A stretch of 64,000 bases of DNA from DIGJ01 sp041739345 (GTDB taxonomy: Bacteria > Bacillota > Clostridia > Lachnospirales > Lachnospiraceae). The position numbers and the translations under genes are program-made. This document shows positions 25,907 through 34,986 of the stretch, one piece after another. Numbering within the stretch: position 1 is the first letter of the stretch; each line of letters begins with the position of its first letter. Below the pieces are notes generated by a model. It worked only from the letters and a program-made list of their open reading frames with translations, did not search any database and was not told the DNA's origin. The stretch is from the NCBI GenBank assembly GCA_041739345.1, contig JBGSNZ010000014.1, positions 1-64,000 on the forward strand, given 5' to 3'.

Positions 25907-25944
25907 AAAAAATCACTGTTTTTTCAAAAAACAGTGATTTTTTT
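25907..25944 (+). terminator. intrinsic terminator of the pot operon
   Basis: AAAAAATCACTGTTTTTT pairs with AAAAAACAGTGATTTTTT. The hairpin carries a T run and ends the operon about 56 bases after potD. Confidence 0.88.
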
Positions 25945-25990
25945 ACTAAAAGGGATTATAATATTACTAAAGTTTATAAGGAGGAGTGAA

Positions 25991-27073
25991 ATGGAACCAT
26001 ATCAAGCAAAGAAATTACCATTAGAATATAAAATAGATAAAGAATTACTTCGATTATTGGCGGAATCAAATCAAAAATATGGTGAATACAAATCGTTGCT
26101 AAATACCTTAGAATTCGATTCCAAATATTTTCTTGATTCTGTTTTGTTAAATGAAAGTTATAAATCAACACAGATTGAGGGAACACAGATATCACAAGAT
26201 GAAATGTACTATTTAAAGTATTTAGAAAAGACAGATGATAATTTAGAAATACAGAATTTAAAAAAGACAATTGAGTTTGCTTATGATGAATTATGTAATA
26301 AAAAAATAATTAGTGTACATCTGGTGAATAAAATGCATCAAATTTTATTAAACAGTGTGAGAGGAGCTGATAAAACTCCGGGTCAAATAAGAATGACTCA
26401 GAATTGGATTGCTCCTCGTGGTGTAGGAATTGAAGAAGCTACGTTTGTTCCACCAGTACCAGAAGATGTAATGGAATTATTAAATAATCTTTATGAATAT
26501 ATGAATGATGCATTTATTGACCCTCTTTTAATTAATGTTGCAATTTCGCATGCGCAATTTGAAACAATTCATGCATATAAAGACGGAAATGGGCGTGTTG
26601 GAAGGGCGTTAATTCCAATTCAAATGGCAATGTTAGAAGAAAGTAAACCTATTTTGTATTTATCAGAAGTAATTGAATTATATAAACCATCCTATCAGAG
26701 AAATTTGATGGAAAGTAGACGGGGAAATTTGGCAGGGTTTATTAAATTCTTTTTACAGTGTGTAATTGATCAGTGTACATCATATATAAATAAAATAAAT
26801 CGTATAAAAGAAATTTACAAAGAAGATATGAAGAAAATTGAATCTTTAAGAGGAAATTCTGTTTATAAGATTATGCCTGTAATAATGAGACAGATTGTTT
26901 TTACTAAAAAAGAAGTTGAAGAAGAGTCTGGGGTTTCCGTAAATGTAGTATCAAATATAATTAATCAACTGGTTGAAATGGAAATCTTGGTGAAGGATAG
27001 TAAGGTAGTCAAAAAGGGATATAGATATCAAAGAATATATGAGATATTCATAGGGAACAAGGAGTATTATTGA
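25991..27073 (+). CDS. Fic family protein, self-inhibited type
   Basis: The 360-residue product contains the Fic core (ETIHAYKDGNGRVGRALIP, with the catalytic His and the GNGRxGR phosphate loop; the usual HPF is HAY here) and an N-terminal inhibitory motif (STQIEG, fitting S/T-x-x-x-E-G) near residue 60. In class II Fic proteins the Glu of this motif blocks ATP binding. Fic enzymes transfer AMP to Tyr, Ser or Thr of target proteins. The C-terminal third resembles a winged helix (TKKEVEEESGVSVNVVSNIIN). Start 25991 follows AAGGAGGAG. Confidence 0.9.
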   Translation: MEPYQAKKLPLEYKIDKELLRLLAESNQKYGEYKSLLNTLEFDSKYFLDSVLLNESYKSTQIEGTQISQDEMYYLKYLEKTDDNLEIQNLKKTIEFAYDELCNKKIISVHLVNKMHQILLNSVRGADKTPGQIRMTQNWIAPRGVGIEEATFVPPVPEDVMELLNNLYEYMNDAFIDPLLINVAISHAQFETIHAYKDGNGRVGRALIPIQMAMLEESKPILYLSEVIELYKPSYQRNLMESRRGNLAGFIKFFLQCVIDQCTSYINKINRIKEIYKEDMKKIESLRGNSVYKIMPVIMRQIVFTKKEVEEESGVSVNVVSNIINQLVEMEILVKDSKVVKKGYRYQRIYEIFIGNKEYY

Positions 27074-27366
27074 TTAGTGTACCTGGAGGGGAAGCAATGA
27101 TAAGAGAAATAAATGACCAGGATTTTAATAAATTAATGGAATTATATAGGCAGCTACACGACAATGATATGCCGAGGGAATCCGAAGAATTAAAGGCTCT
27201 ATGGAATCAGATCCGAAATGATAAGAACCATCATATTATCGTGGCTGAGGAAGATGGGAAAATAGTAGCTTCCTGCGTGTGTGTTATTATTCCAAATCTC
27301 ACACACAATCAACAGCCATATACATTTGTTGAAAATGTTATTACAGACGAAGGTTATAGAAAAAGA

Positions 27367-27392
27367 GTAAGCGCTCAATAACAGAGTGCCTT
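27367..27392 (+). repeat. IS66 left inverted repeat
   Basis: The left terminal repeat starts GTAAGCGCTCAATAACAG and is identical to the reverse complement of the right end over 26 bases. Confidence 0.95.
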
Positions 27393-27487
27393 ATACTTAG
27401 TTAAAAAACATGAGATAATTATCTCCAAAGAAGTTGTACAGTAACGCTAGGTATAGTGCTGTACAGTAATGCTAGTGGAGGTTAATT

Positions 27488-27847
27488 ATGGATCAAGTTA
27501 CAAGAACCAGAAAATATTTAAAGCGAGAAGAATGGAAGTCTCTCATTTCCGAATGCCAGTCTAGCGGAATGACCGTAACATCTTGGTGTAAAGCAAACAA
27601 TATTTGTGAACAAACGTATTACAGGAATCTTCAAAAACTTCGAGCTGAACTGTGCGAATCATTTCCAGTCCCTGTGAATAAAGCCGAAAAACCAGTTGAA
27701 TTCAAGAAGCTTGAAGTCAAAACTCCATTACAGAATATGCAGGCTGCTGTCATTATTCATCTCCCCAATGCATCACTGGAAATTAACAATGGTGCAACAC
27801 AACAGACAGTCGAGGCAGTGTTATTGGCATTGAAAAACATATGCTAG
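27488..27847 (+). CDS. tnpA: IS66 accessory protein TnpA
   Basis: The 119-residue product has the IS66 OrfA pattern: an N-terminal HTH (WKSLISECQSSGMTVTSWCKANNICEQTYYRNL) followed by a variable region and a hydrophobic end (AAVIIHLPNASLEINNGA). It likely binds the element ends and helps the transposase. It overlaps tnpB by seven bases. Confidence 0.92.
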   Translation: MDQVTRTRKYLKREEWKSLISECQSSGMTVTSWCKANNICEQTYYRNLQKLRAELCESFPVPVNKAEKPVEFKKLEVKTPLQNMQAAVIIHLPNASLEINNGATQQTVEAVLLALKNIC

Positions 27848-28197
27848 GCGATATCAAGATTGCCAAAGATATCTACATTGCCTGTGGTTATACAGATATG
27901 CGTAAATCAATCGATGGTTTAGCCACTCTTGTTCAGGAAAGTTTTGGTATGGACCCTTTTGCTCCAACAATGTATTTATTCTGTGGTAAACGCAGAGACA
28001 GAATAAAAGCACTTCTCTGGGAGGGTGATGGATTTGTGATGCTTTATAAGCGTCTTGAAAATGGTAACTTCAAATGGCCTCGGGCATCTGAAGAAGTACG
28101 ACCACTTACCTGGAAGGAATTTAACTGGCTTATGGATGGTCTTGAAGTCGATCAGCCAAAGGCAATCCGTCCAGCTATCAAAGCTGATTTTTGCTAA
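27841..28197 (+). CDS. tnpB: IS66 accessory protein TnpB
   Basis: The 118-residue product carries the highly conserved IS66 Orf2 motifs: YIACGYTDMRKSIDGLA, LFCGKRRDRIKALLWEGDGF and LYKRLENGNFKWP. It is required for transposition of these elements, though its biochemical role is unclear. It is coupled to tnpA by overlap. Confidence 0.95.
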   Translation: MLGDIKIAKDIYIACGYTDMRKSIDGLATLVQESFGMDPFAPTMYLFCGKRRDRIKALLWEGDGFVMLYKRLENGNFKWPRASEEVRPLTWKEFNWLMDGLEVDQPKAIRPAIKADFC

Positions 28198-28290
28198 ATA
28201 AAAAGTGTTTCAAAGTGCCTTGTTTACTGGATTTTCCGGGTGTTTTGTGTTATAATTTTAGTATCAAATCAGTTGGGAGAGATACTATTA

Positions 28291-29832
28291 ATGGATGCTA
28301 AAGATGCCTATATTGGCCAGTTGGAAAATACGATAAAAAGCCTTGAAATACAGGTAAACAACTTAACAGAGATGGTACTCCAACTTCGCAAGGACAAATT
28401 TGGCAGTTCCAGCGAAAAGACCCCCAAAGATGAAATCGATGGACAGCTAGGTCTTTTTGATGAAGCAGAGACAAGCGCTGATTCATCTATTTCGGAACCA
28501 ATCAAAAAAGAAGTAAATGGTTATACGCGAACCAATAATAAAACAAAGCGGGAAGAAATCATTAAAGATCTTCCGGTTCGGGAAATCTTATGTGATATCC
28601 CAGAAGAAAGCAGGTACTGTGCTAACTGTGGAACGACACTAAAACCAATCGGAACAGAAACTGTCCGTGAGGAACTGGAATACATTCCTGCTAAGCTTCA
28701 GATCGTCAGATATGTCCGTACCGCTTACGAATGTCCCAAATGCAAGCACACGGATACACCATATATAGAAAAGGCTCCTACGCCTACTTCTCTAATGAAT
28801 CATTCACTTGCATCACCAAGTTCAGTTGCTAACGTGATGTACCAGAAGTATGTGAATGGCATGCCTCTCTATCGCCAGGAAAAAGACTGGGAACAGTTGG
28901 GCATTGCATTAAAACGAGCTACCATGGCGAACTGGATTATCCGATGTTCGGATGATTATCTTTCACCAATCGTTCATCACCTTCAATCAGAGCTTATGAA
29001 AAGAGAACATATCCATTGTGATGAAACTCCAGTACAGGTTCTAAAGGAAGAGGGAAAAACCCCACAGTCTAAATCTTATATGTGGTTGTACCGTTCAGGA
29101 AACGATGGCAAAAAGCCAATTGTCCTGTATGATTACCAATCTTCTAGAAATGGGGATAACGCAGTTCGATATTTAAAAGAATTCAAAGGATATCTGCACT
29201 GCGATGGTTATTCCGGTTACAATAAACTGGAGAATATCACAAGATGTGGCTGTTGGGCTCATCTTCGAAGAAAGTTCGTGGAAGCAATTCCTACTAAAAA
29301 GGGAAAAGATAATCCACTTACAAAGGCTGAAATCGGTAGAGATTACTGTAACCAGTTATTTAAACTGGAAAAAAGCATCTCAGATCTGCCATTCCGTGAT
29401 AAATATACAAAGCGTCTTGAATTGGAAAAACCAGTTCTTGATGCTTTTTGGTGCTGGCTTGATTCCTTAAATGTACTGAAGGGATCTGCACTTGGAAAAG
29501 CGGTAATCTATGCCAAGAACCAGAAACCATATATGGAGAACTATCTTCTTGATGGAAGATGCTCAATATCTAACAATGCAGCGGAGAATGCCATTCGCCC
29601 ATTTACCGTTGGGAGAAAGAACTGGCTGTTCTCTGATAGTTCGAAGGGCGCCACTGCAAGTGCCACAGTATATAGTATCGTAGAGACCGCAAAAGCAAAT
29701 GGCCTTAATGTTTATACTTATCTTGAATATTTATTGTTGTACATGCCAGATACAGATTGGAAAAACCATCCAGAAGAACTGGAGTTATTAATGCCCTGGT
29801 CAGAAGCGGTACAAAGTGAATGCGGTAAATAA
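28291..29832 (+). CDS. tnpC: IS66 transposase TnpC
   Basis: The 513-residue transposase has an N-terminal coiled coil (YIGQLENTIKSLEIQVNNL), a zinc-finger region (CANCGTTL, CPKCKHTD), and a DDE domain: first Asp in HIHCDETPVQVL, second in YLHCDGYSGYNKL, and Glu near SISNNAAENAIRPFTVGRKNW. The full length and all motifs indicate a functional enzyme. Start 28291 (MDAKDAYIG) is preferred to an upstream in-frame ATG at 28240. Confidence 0.95.
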   Translation: MDAKDAYIGQLENTIKSLEIQVNNLTEMVLQLRKDKFGSSSEKTPKDEIDGQLGLFDEAETSADSSISEPIKKEVNGYTRTNNKTKREEIIKDLPVREILCDIPEESRYCANCGTTLKPIGTETVREELEYIPAKLQIVRYVRTAYECPKCKHTDTPYIEKAPTPTSLMNHSLASPSSVANVMYQKYVNGMPLYRQEKDWEQLGIALKRATMANWIIRCSDDYLSPIVHHLQSELMKREHIHCDETPVQVLKEEGKTPQSKSYMWLYRSGNDGKKPIVLYDYQSSRNGDNAVRYLKEFKGYLHCDGYSGYNKLENITRCGCWAHLRRKFVEAIPTKKGKDNPLTKAEIGRDYCNQLFKLEKSISDLPFRDKYTKRLELEKPVLDAFWCWLDSLNVLKGSALGKAVIYAKNQKPYMENYLLDGRCSISNNAAENAIRPFTVGRKNWLFSDSSKGATASATVYSIVETAKANGLNVYTYLEYLLLYMPDTDWKNHPEELELLMPWSEAVQSECGK

Positions 29833-29838
29833 TTAATC

Positions 29839-29864
29839 AAGGCACTCTGTTATTGAGCGCTTAC
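29839..29864 (-). repeat. IS66 right inverted repeat
   Basis: The right terminal repeat ends GAGCGCTTAC and mirrors the left end exactly over 26 bases. The target duplication follows at 29865-29872. Confidence 0.95.
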
Positions 29865-30134
29865 GAAAAAGAGGATTCGCGACGGCTTGCTTAGATTATG
29901 CAAAAGAAATTGCAATAAAAGAAAATTGTTATAAAATGATGCTGCTAACTGGTTCAAAAAAGGAAAGTACATTAAAGTTTTATGAGCAGGCAGGCTATAA
30001 CAGGAATGATAAGACAGCATTTATTCAGTGGATATGAGAAGAAAGCAAGCAAACTCGGAGCGTTGCAGTAATGCAGGGCGCTAAAATGAGCAATTGTAGT
30101 ATGCAGGAATTGATAATCGCTTGTGGTAAGATAA

Positions 30135-30187
30135 AGATGTGTTTTTCAAAGTATTGTAATCAATATTTAGAAAAACACATCTATTTT
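30135..30187 (+). terminator. terminator-like hairpin
   Basis: AGATGTGTTTTT (30135-30146) and AAAAACACATCT (30171-30182) are perfect 12-bp arms with a 24-base loop, followed by ATTTTATTT. It lies about 100 bases beyond the GNAT relic. Confidence 0.55.
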
Positions 30188-30342
30188 ATTTATAAGATAC
30201 TGCGCTATTTGAATTGAATAACGCACCAAAAATATGTAAGGATTACTTAAAGCAATATGATTATTTCGTGGTTTCCATTTGAAAACAACGGATTTACAAG
30301 GAATATTAAATATATTATCACTGAATATTTAGTAATTTTCTG

Positions 30343-30356
30343 CCTACTAGTGACAA
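30343..30356 (+). repeat. 14-bp direct repeat, copy 1
   Basis: CCTACTAGTGACAA occurs here and at 32410-32423 in the same orientation. The two copies flank the minus-strand pair at 30503-32066. They could be att-like ends or a shared regulatory word. Confidence 0.4.
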
Positions 30357-30502
30357 CTTTTAGAAAGGTTTTATTGTAGTCGAAACTATTAATGAAGAGG
30401 AAGTAAAAGCATTAATAGTTGAAAGAGTGGCGTTGTATGCAAACAAATCAAAGAAGAAAAATAAAAGTCTTTTGGAATATGATGCTGGAGCCTTTTTTAT
30501 TA

Positions 30503-31324
30503 TTATTCACTTTCCTTTTCTTCATGTAATTTCACATAAAACATATTAATTTTTGGTATTTCATCTTGCGTGCCCGTCAATGCCCTTGTGAGTGATTCAC
30601 TGCCAATATATTCTCCATATATGGTAATAATATCATCATTAAGTAGTTTTGCGTCTTTATCGGTTCTCGCATCTGCGATATAGTATTCATCATCAAAATA
30701 CACATCGTACCCATCATTGTCTGTATAGCAGCGGTAGTAAATTCCATCGTCAAACCATCCACCATCCATTACTTGGTAAATTTTTGCTTTTATTTTAATT
30801 CTTTTCCCTATATAATCATCTGGGTTGCGAAGCAAATCTTTGTATTTATATTTTTTGCAAGTTTTAATAAATTTATCCATTGACTCGATTTGTGGTATTT
30901 CTGTTGGTTCTAATGTTGGTTCTTCGGTTGACGCTATGGTTGCCTCTTCCTTACCTTCTTTTGCGCTATCTGTAGCAGTGGTTTCAATTATCACTTTGCC
31001 TGGATCAGAAGCAATGCTAGCAATTACTCCAAATACAACCATTACTCCAAGTACAATCATTATCCCGAAAACAATTAAGATAGCGATCAGGCATCCACTT
31101 TTATTCTTTGGCCTTTGCGTGCTGTGGACATTATAGTTATTTTCGTAATTAGGAGCAGTATAAGTAGCGCTTTTAGTTGGTTTGCTTGCGATTATTGATT
31201 GGCTCTCAACTATGGGTACTTTAGCAATATTAATTTGACCTTCAATTGGACATCCACAGTTTGGACAAGAGACCGCCTTATCTGAAATTTCCCTTTCGCA
31301 TTCTGGACATTTTATAAGTGCCAT
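30503..31324 (-). CDS. zinc-ribbon membrane protein
   Basis: The 273-residue product starts with a zinc ribbon (CPECEREISDKAVSCPNCGCP), then a low-complexity linker, one membrane helix near residues 80-108 (GCLIAILIVFGIMIVLGVMVVFGVI as two adjoining parts), a Thr/Glu-rich linker and an extracellular C-terminal beta-rich domain (residues 170-265) with GKRIKIKAKIYQV and DIITIYGEYIGSE that resembles an OB-fold. Such zinc-ribbon-TM proteins are common in clostridia; function is unknown. It follows the gene at 31341 by 16 bases on the same strand. Confidence 0.75.
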   Translation of the reverse strand: MALIKCPECEREISDKAVSCPNCGCPIEGQINIAKVPIVESQSIIASKPTKSATYTAPNYENNYNVHSTQRPKNKSGCLIAILIVFGIMIVLGVMVVFGVIASIASDPGKVIIETTATDSAKEGKEEATIASTEEPTLEPTEIPQIESMDKFIKTCKKYKYKDLLRNPDDYIGKRIKIKAKIYQVMDGGWFDDGIYYRCYTDNDGYDVYFDDEYYIADARTDKDAKLLNDDIITIYGEYIGSESLTRALTGTQDEIPKINMFYVKLHEEKESE

Positions 31325-31340
31325 ATATTAAACCTCCATA

Positions 31341-32066
31341 TTAGTTATATGCACAATTCACATAAGTTTTGAATGATGATGGATAAACAGTATAGTAGTT
31401 ACTGTCATATGGGAAATTAAATGTTATATAGTCAACACTTCCAGTATCCTGGCAATCAACATATGTTTCGTCGAAACCTATTGCATTATTGTTACTATCA
31501 AAATACACGACTGCAATTTGAATTGAATATAAAGAATATTTACTTGTATTTTTAATTTCAGCGGTCACATTATCAGCACCCATATCAGCAGATACCTTGA
31601 TTTTAGATGCTGCATATTTTCTACCATAGCTTTTATCAACGGTAAATGAAATTTTATAATCGGAATATTCAACGTCTTCGTAGTTAGCATCATAAGGACC
31701 ATTTAAGAATAATGCACATGTTGCCCCTTTTTCTAAACAATAATTATGATCGGATGTAGCCATAAGCATTTTCCCATCACTATTATAATACACCAATTTC
31801 GCATCAACGCTTACTGGGACTGGATTTTTATTTGTTAAGAATGCAATCACTCCATCACCAGTGTCTTTAAGGTCACAAACTACTTTTTTTGAAGCATCCT
31901 TTGGATTAAATGCACCTTTTTTAGCGTTATTATTCAAGTTGAGAGATGCTATTGGTATGTTAGAGGTATTTCGATTTTTCGCTGCTTCTGCAGATGATGG
32001 TAGAAGAGCTAGAATTGTGATACATACGGTTAATAATGCTAGAAATAGTTTTAGTGCTTTTTTCAT
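31341..32066 (-). CDS. secreted protein with FxLYD-like domains
   Basis: The 241-residue product has a signal peptide (KKALKLFLALLTVCITILAL, cleavage near SAEAA-KNR). Two similar beta-sandwich segments follow; the second contains AEIKNTSKYSLYSIQIAVVYFDSNNNAIG, typical of FxLYD-like domains that have Ig-like folds. Probably exported and cell-surface located. GGGAGGA precedes the start. It is the first gene of a two-gene minus-strand unit with the zinc-ribbon protein, which suggests a shared envelope role. Confidence 0.75.
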   Translation of the reverse strand: MKKALKLFLALLTVCITILALLPSSAEAAKNRNTSNIPIASLNLNNNAKKGAFNPKDASKKVVCDLKDTGDGVIAFLTNKNPVPVSVDAKLVYYNSDGKMLMATSDHNYCLEKGATCALFLNGPYDANYEDVEYSDYKISFTVDKSYGRKYAASKIKVSADMGADNVTAEIKNTSKYSLYSIQIAVVYFDSNNNAIGFDETYVDCQDTGSVDYITFNFPYDSNYYTVYPSSFKTYVNCAYN

Positions 32067-32331
32067 TGTAAATCCTCCCTTATTTTTTACCCCATAATTA
32101 TTTCCAAAATGAATAATATTGGTTCTGTCTTTCAGTATACCTCTGAAAAAAAATTCCTACAACAAAATAACAGAAAAATTTCCAAAAAGTGGTTATCCTA
32201 TCGACTTACCATAAGTGATAAAATCTTCCATGTACATAATTATTTAGTATACTAACTACTTGCACAATTATGTAAAATAATAGCGTATAATTTTTCTGAT
32301 AAAAAATACATACGGGTTCAGTAAAAAAAGC

Positions 32332-32373
32332 AAAAGAAAAGGCTCTTGGATAATGTCAAGGAGCCGTTCTTTT
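32332..32373 (+). terminator. terminator-like hairpin
   Basis: AAAAGAAAAGGCTCTTG and CAAGGAGCCGTTCTTTT form a stem with one bulge. It is almost symmetrical and could terminate transcription from either side. No plus-strand gene precedes it directly. Confidence 0.55.
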
Positions 32374-32409
32374 GCCATAGAATTGTAATAAAAATCATGC
32401 AATATTTAT

Positions 32410-32423
32410 CCTACTAGTGACAA
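32410..32423 (+). repeat. 14-bp direct repeat, copy 2
   Basis: This is the second copy of CCTACTAGTGACAA (see 30343). It is about 130 bases upstream of the ABC permease start. Confidence 0.4.
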
Positions 32424-32550
32424 AAACTCCGAAAAACTTAGTAAAAACGTTGTTTTATTTAAGGATTATTTAATAATTCCTATGATACTATAATCTAGCA
32501 AGATGAAACCGGTCATCGAAATAATACTGCAAGGATAGGATGGTAATCGT

Positions 32551-34926
32551 ATGTTTTATAGAATATTAATGAAAGATCTGAAACATAAACGAGGAATTAA
32601 TGTAATACTTTTTTTGTTCATGACATTAGCTACCGTATTTGTAGCGAGCAGTGTGAACAATATACTTGTAATTTCCAACGCAACGGATTACTGCATGGAA
32701 AAGGGCAGCGTGGGTGAAATATATGTATCTACATTTGAGGTAGAAGGGGAAAAAACAATTGGAGAGTGGCTGGAAGGGAATAAGTTTGTAAAGAATTACT
32801 CAAAGAATGAGGCGATTATATTATCAAGCAGTAATATTGAGAGCTTTCATGGTAAAGATGGATCTGAGTACCAGATTAATGGGATGGTAATGCTTCAGAA
32901 TCAGTGGCATGATAACATGTTTATCTATGATCAAGAAGGTAAGCTTGTTCGCCTAAATGATGGTGAGATAGGTATGCAGCAGAGGGAACTCGACCGCAAT
33001 GGACTTAAAGTAGGTGATATAATTTGCATGAAGTTTGGCAATATCAATAAAGATTTTAAAATTGCAGTGGCAATTATGGATCCAGCATTTGGTGGTGATT
33101 ATGTCGGAACAACAAGATACATTATTAGTGATCATGACTTCCAGGAAATTAAAGACACCGGAATGATAACAAACTATAACTACAATATTAATACTTATGA
33201 TAAGGATGCATTCAGCAAAGCAATGAATAAGCAGGCCTTTAGTATTATCATAAGTATTGAGCGGGATATGTTTGTATCTTCATATATCGTGTCAATGATC
33301 ACAGCAGGAATACTTATTATCGTGGGCATATGCCTGATCGTGATAGCATTTTTAATCCTTCGATTTACCATTGTATTTACACTCCAGGAAGATTATAAAG
33401 AGATAGGCATTATGAAGGCTATCGGGGTACGAAACTTTATGATTAAGAAAATATATCTTGTTAAATACATGGTGCTTGTAAGCATGGGAACGGTAATAGG
33501 ATGTTTTGCTAGTATTCCAATCAGTAACTGGATGTTAAAGTCAGTAAGTAAGACGATGATGATGGAAAATGCAACCGTTAATTTTGAGATAAATGTGATA
33601 TGTTCGCTGGGTGTAGCCCTCATTGTACTGCTGCTATGCTATCTGTGCATGAACAAACTTCGAAAGTTTTCTGCAATAGAAGCAATAAGAAGCGGACAGA
33701 CAGGCGAACGGTTTAAAAGAAAGTCAGTGCTTTTCCTTCATAAAAGAAAAAGTATGCGAACAGCATTGTTTCTGGCACTGAATGATATATTATCGAATAT
33801 AAAAAGGTATGCAGTACTTATCCTGATATTTGCAATTGGAACAATTGTTATTATACTTCCGCTGAATGCAATCACATCTCTAAAAAGTGATGAAATGGCG
33901 AGAAATTTTGCTCTTGACCTAAATGCAGACTTTTATCTTTATGAAAATATAAAAAATAATGATAACGTGGAAGTACTGGATAGGGAAGAACTGATAAAGC
34001 AGATCAATACTATAAAAGAAGACTTTAAAAGTAAAAATTATGATATGGATATTAATTCAATCGGTTTCTATTCCTTTTCATACTATGTGGAGGATGACGA
34101 TGATTCCTATCAGTTTATGACATTCATACCACTTAATTCAGATGGTTCGTATATTGAATTGCTGGACGGAACAACACCGATGAATGACAACGAAATTGCA
34201 TTATCTGAGAAAGTCATGCAAAAGATGGGTGTTAAGATTGGTGATACCATCCATGTGAAAATTGGAACCGATGATCGAAAGTTTATCGTTACTGGAACCT
34301 ATCAGAATTATATGAACATGGGACAAAGCGGGTTTATCAGTGCGAATGTAAATGTAGATGGAGTAAATTCATCCGGCTGCTGGTATTATCAGTGCTATCT
34401 AAAGAATAAGGACGTTAATAATAATGTGTTAAACCAAATCAGGGAGGAAATTTCGGAATACACCATTTGTGATGTACAGCAGGCAATGGCATCACAGCTT
34501 GGCAGTACTTCATCACAGTTTGCCAATGTTAAGATGATGATTGTTTTTCTTATCTGTATTATAAATGCACTAATTACAGTACTTATGATGAGGATATTTA
34601 TTATGAGTGAGAAAAGCCAGATTGCAATGCTAAGAAGCATCGGTTATTCATTAAGAACGGTGAGAATATGGCATGTTTTGAGGATAGGAATTGTACTTAT
34701 TATTGGTGTTTTTATCGGTGCCGTTCTATCAATTCCATTAAACGATATTGCGCTTCGCCCAATATTCGGAATGATGGGCGCGACCCATATGAAAATACAG
34801 GTAAATGCACTCGAGGTATATCTGATATATCCGTTACTGCTGTTAGTATTAATATTCATAGCGGCATTTGTCAGTTCAGGATCGATTAAAAAGTTAAATC
34901 TTATGGAAATAAATAATGCGGAATAA
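32551..34926 (+). CDS. FtsX-like ABC permease
   Basis: The 791-residue membrane protein has a first helix (about 15-35), an extracellular domain, three helices (about 245-370) with EIGIMKAIGVRNFMIKKIY, a helix near 425, a second outer domain, and three C-terminal helices after SQIAMLRSIGYSLRTVRIW. The duplicated FtsX layout matches the permease at 6448, but sequence is clearly different. It heads an operon with an ATPase, response regulator and kinase. Likely substrates are antimicrobial peptides or membrane lipoproteins. Confidence 0.9.
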   Translation: MFYRILMKDLKHKRGINVILFLFMTLATVFVASSVNNILVISNATDYCMEKGSVGEIYVSTFEVEGEKTIGEWLEGNKFVKNYSKNEAIILSSSNIESFHGKDGSEYQINGMVMLQNQWHDNMFIYDQEGKLVRLNDGEIGMQQRELDRNGLKVGDIICMKFGNINKDFKIAVAIMDPAFGGDYVGTTRYIISDHDFQEIKDTGMITNYNYNINTYDKDAFSKAMNKQAFSIIISIERDMFVSSYIVSMITAGILIIVGICLIVIAFLILRFTIVFTLQEDYKEIGIMKAIGVRNFMIKKIYLVKYMVLVSMGTVIGCFASIPISNWMLKSVSKTMMMENATVNFEINVICSLGVALIVLLLCYLCMNKLRKFSAIEAIRSGQTGERFKRKSVLFLHKRKSMRTALFLALNDILSNIKRYAVLILIFAIGTIVIILPLNAITSLKSDEMARNFALDLNADFYLYENIKNNDNVEVLDREELIKQINTIKEDFKSKNYDMDINSIGFYSFSYYVEDDDDSYQFMTFIPLNSDGSYIELLDGTTPMNDNEIALSEKVMQKMGVKIGDTIHVKIGTDDRKFIVTGTYQNYMNMGQSGFISANVNVDGVNSSGCWYYQCYLKNKDVNNNVLNQIREEISEYTICDVQQAMASQLGSTSSQFANVKMMIVFLICIINALITVLMMRIFIMSEKSQIAMLRSIGYSLRTVRIWHVLRIGIVLIIGVFIGAVLSIPLNDIALRPIFGMMGATHMKIQVNALEVYLIYPLLLLVLIFIAAFVSSGSIKKLNLMEINNAE

Positions 34927-34986
34927 ATAGCGAAGCGCATCGTCTCGCAAGCAAGCCTTTGGAGCAGCGCAGAAATGGAGAAAATT

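Larger units (their letters stand above)
27367..29864 (+). mobile_element. complete IS66-family insertion sequence
   Basis: The element is 2498 bp long with perfect 26-bp terminal inverted repeats (27367-27392 and 29839-29864) and an 8-bp target duplication GAAAAAGA (27359-27366 and 29865-29872), as expected for IS66. It carries tnpA, tnpB and tnpC, all intact and in the usual order, so it is probably active. It is inserted into a GNAT gene. Confidence 0.97.
27097..30037 (+). pseudogene. GNAT acetyltransferase gene split by IS66
   Basis: The 5' part (27097-27366) encodes MIREINDQDFNKLMELYRQ through VENVITDEGYRKR. The 3' part (29873-30037) continues with GFATACLDYAKEI, MMLLTGSKKESTLKFYEQAGY and ends FIQWI. 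Removing the insertion and one copy of the 8-base duplication joins the frames exactly (EGYRKRGFATA, the acetyl-CoA loop of GNAT enzymes). The split copy cannot make an active enzyme. The event looks recent, since neither half has decayed. The start follows GGAGGGG; the Fic gene ends 24 bases upstream. Confidence 0.93.
30038..30502. other. intergenic region with possible gene relic
   Basis: No intact gene is seen. A hairpin lies at 30135 and a 14-base sequence recurring at 32410 lies at 30343. A plus-strand frame starting near 30376 reads VETINEEEVKALIVERVALYANK, faintly like the end of a serine recombinase. It runs into the 3' part of the convergent gene. The relic call is weak. Confidence 0.3.
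32098..32550. other. intergenic region between divergent genes
   Basis: It holds a terminator-like hairpin at 32332, the second copy of the 14-base repeat at 32410, and presumably the promoters for the minus-strand pair and for the ABC permease at 32551. No clear coding sequence is seen. Confidence 0.4.

Noticed and set aside
30825..31136. 103-codon plus-strand frame over the zinc-ribbon gene
   Set aside because: It is a shadow of the opposite strand with no start signal; the zinc ribbon on the minus strand is clearly coding.
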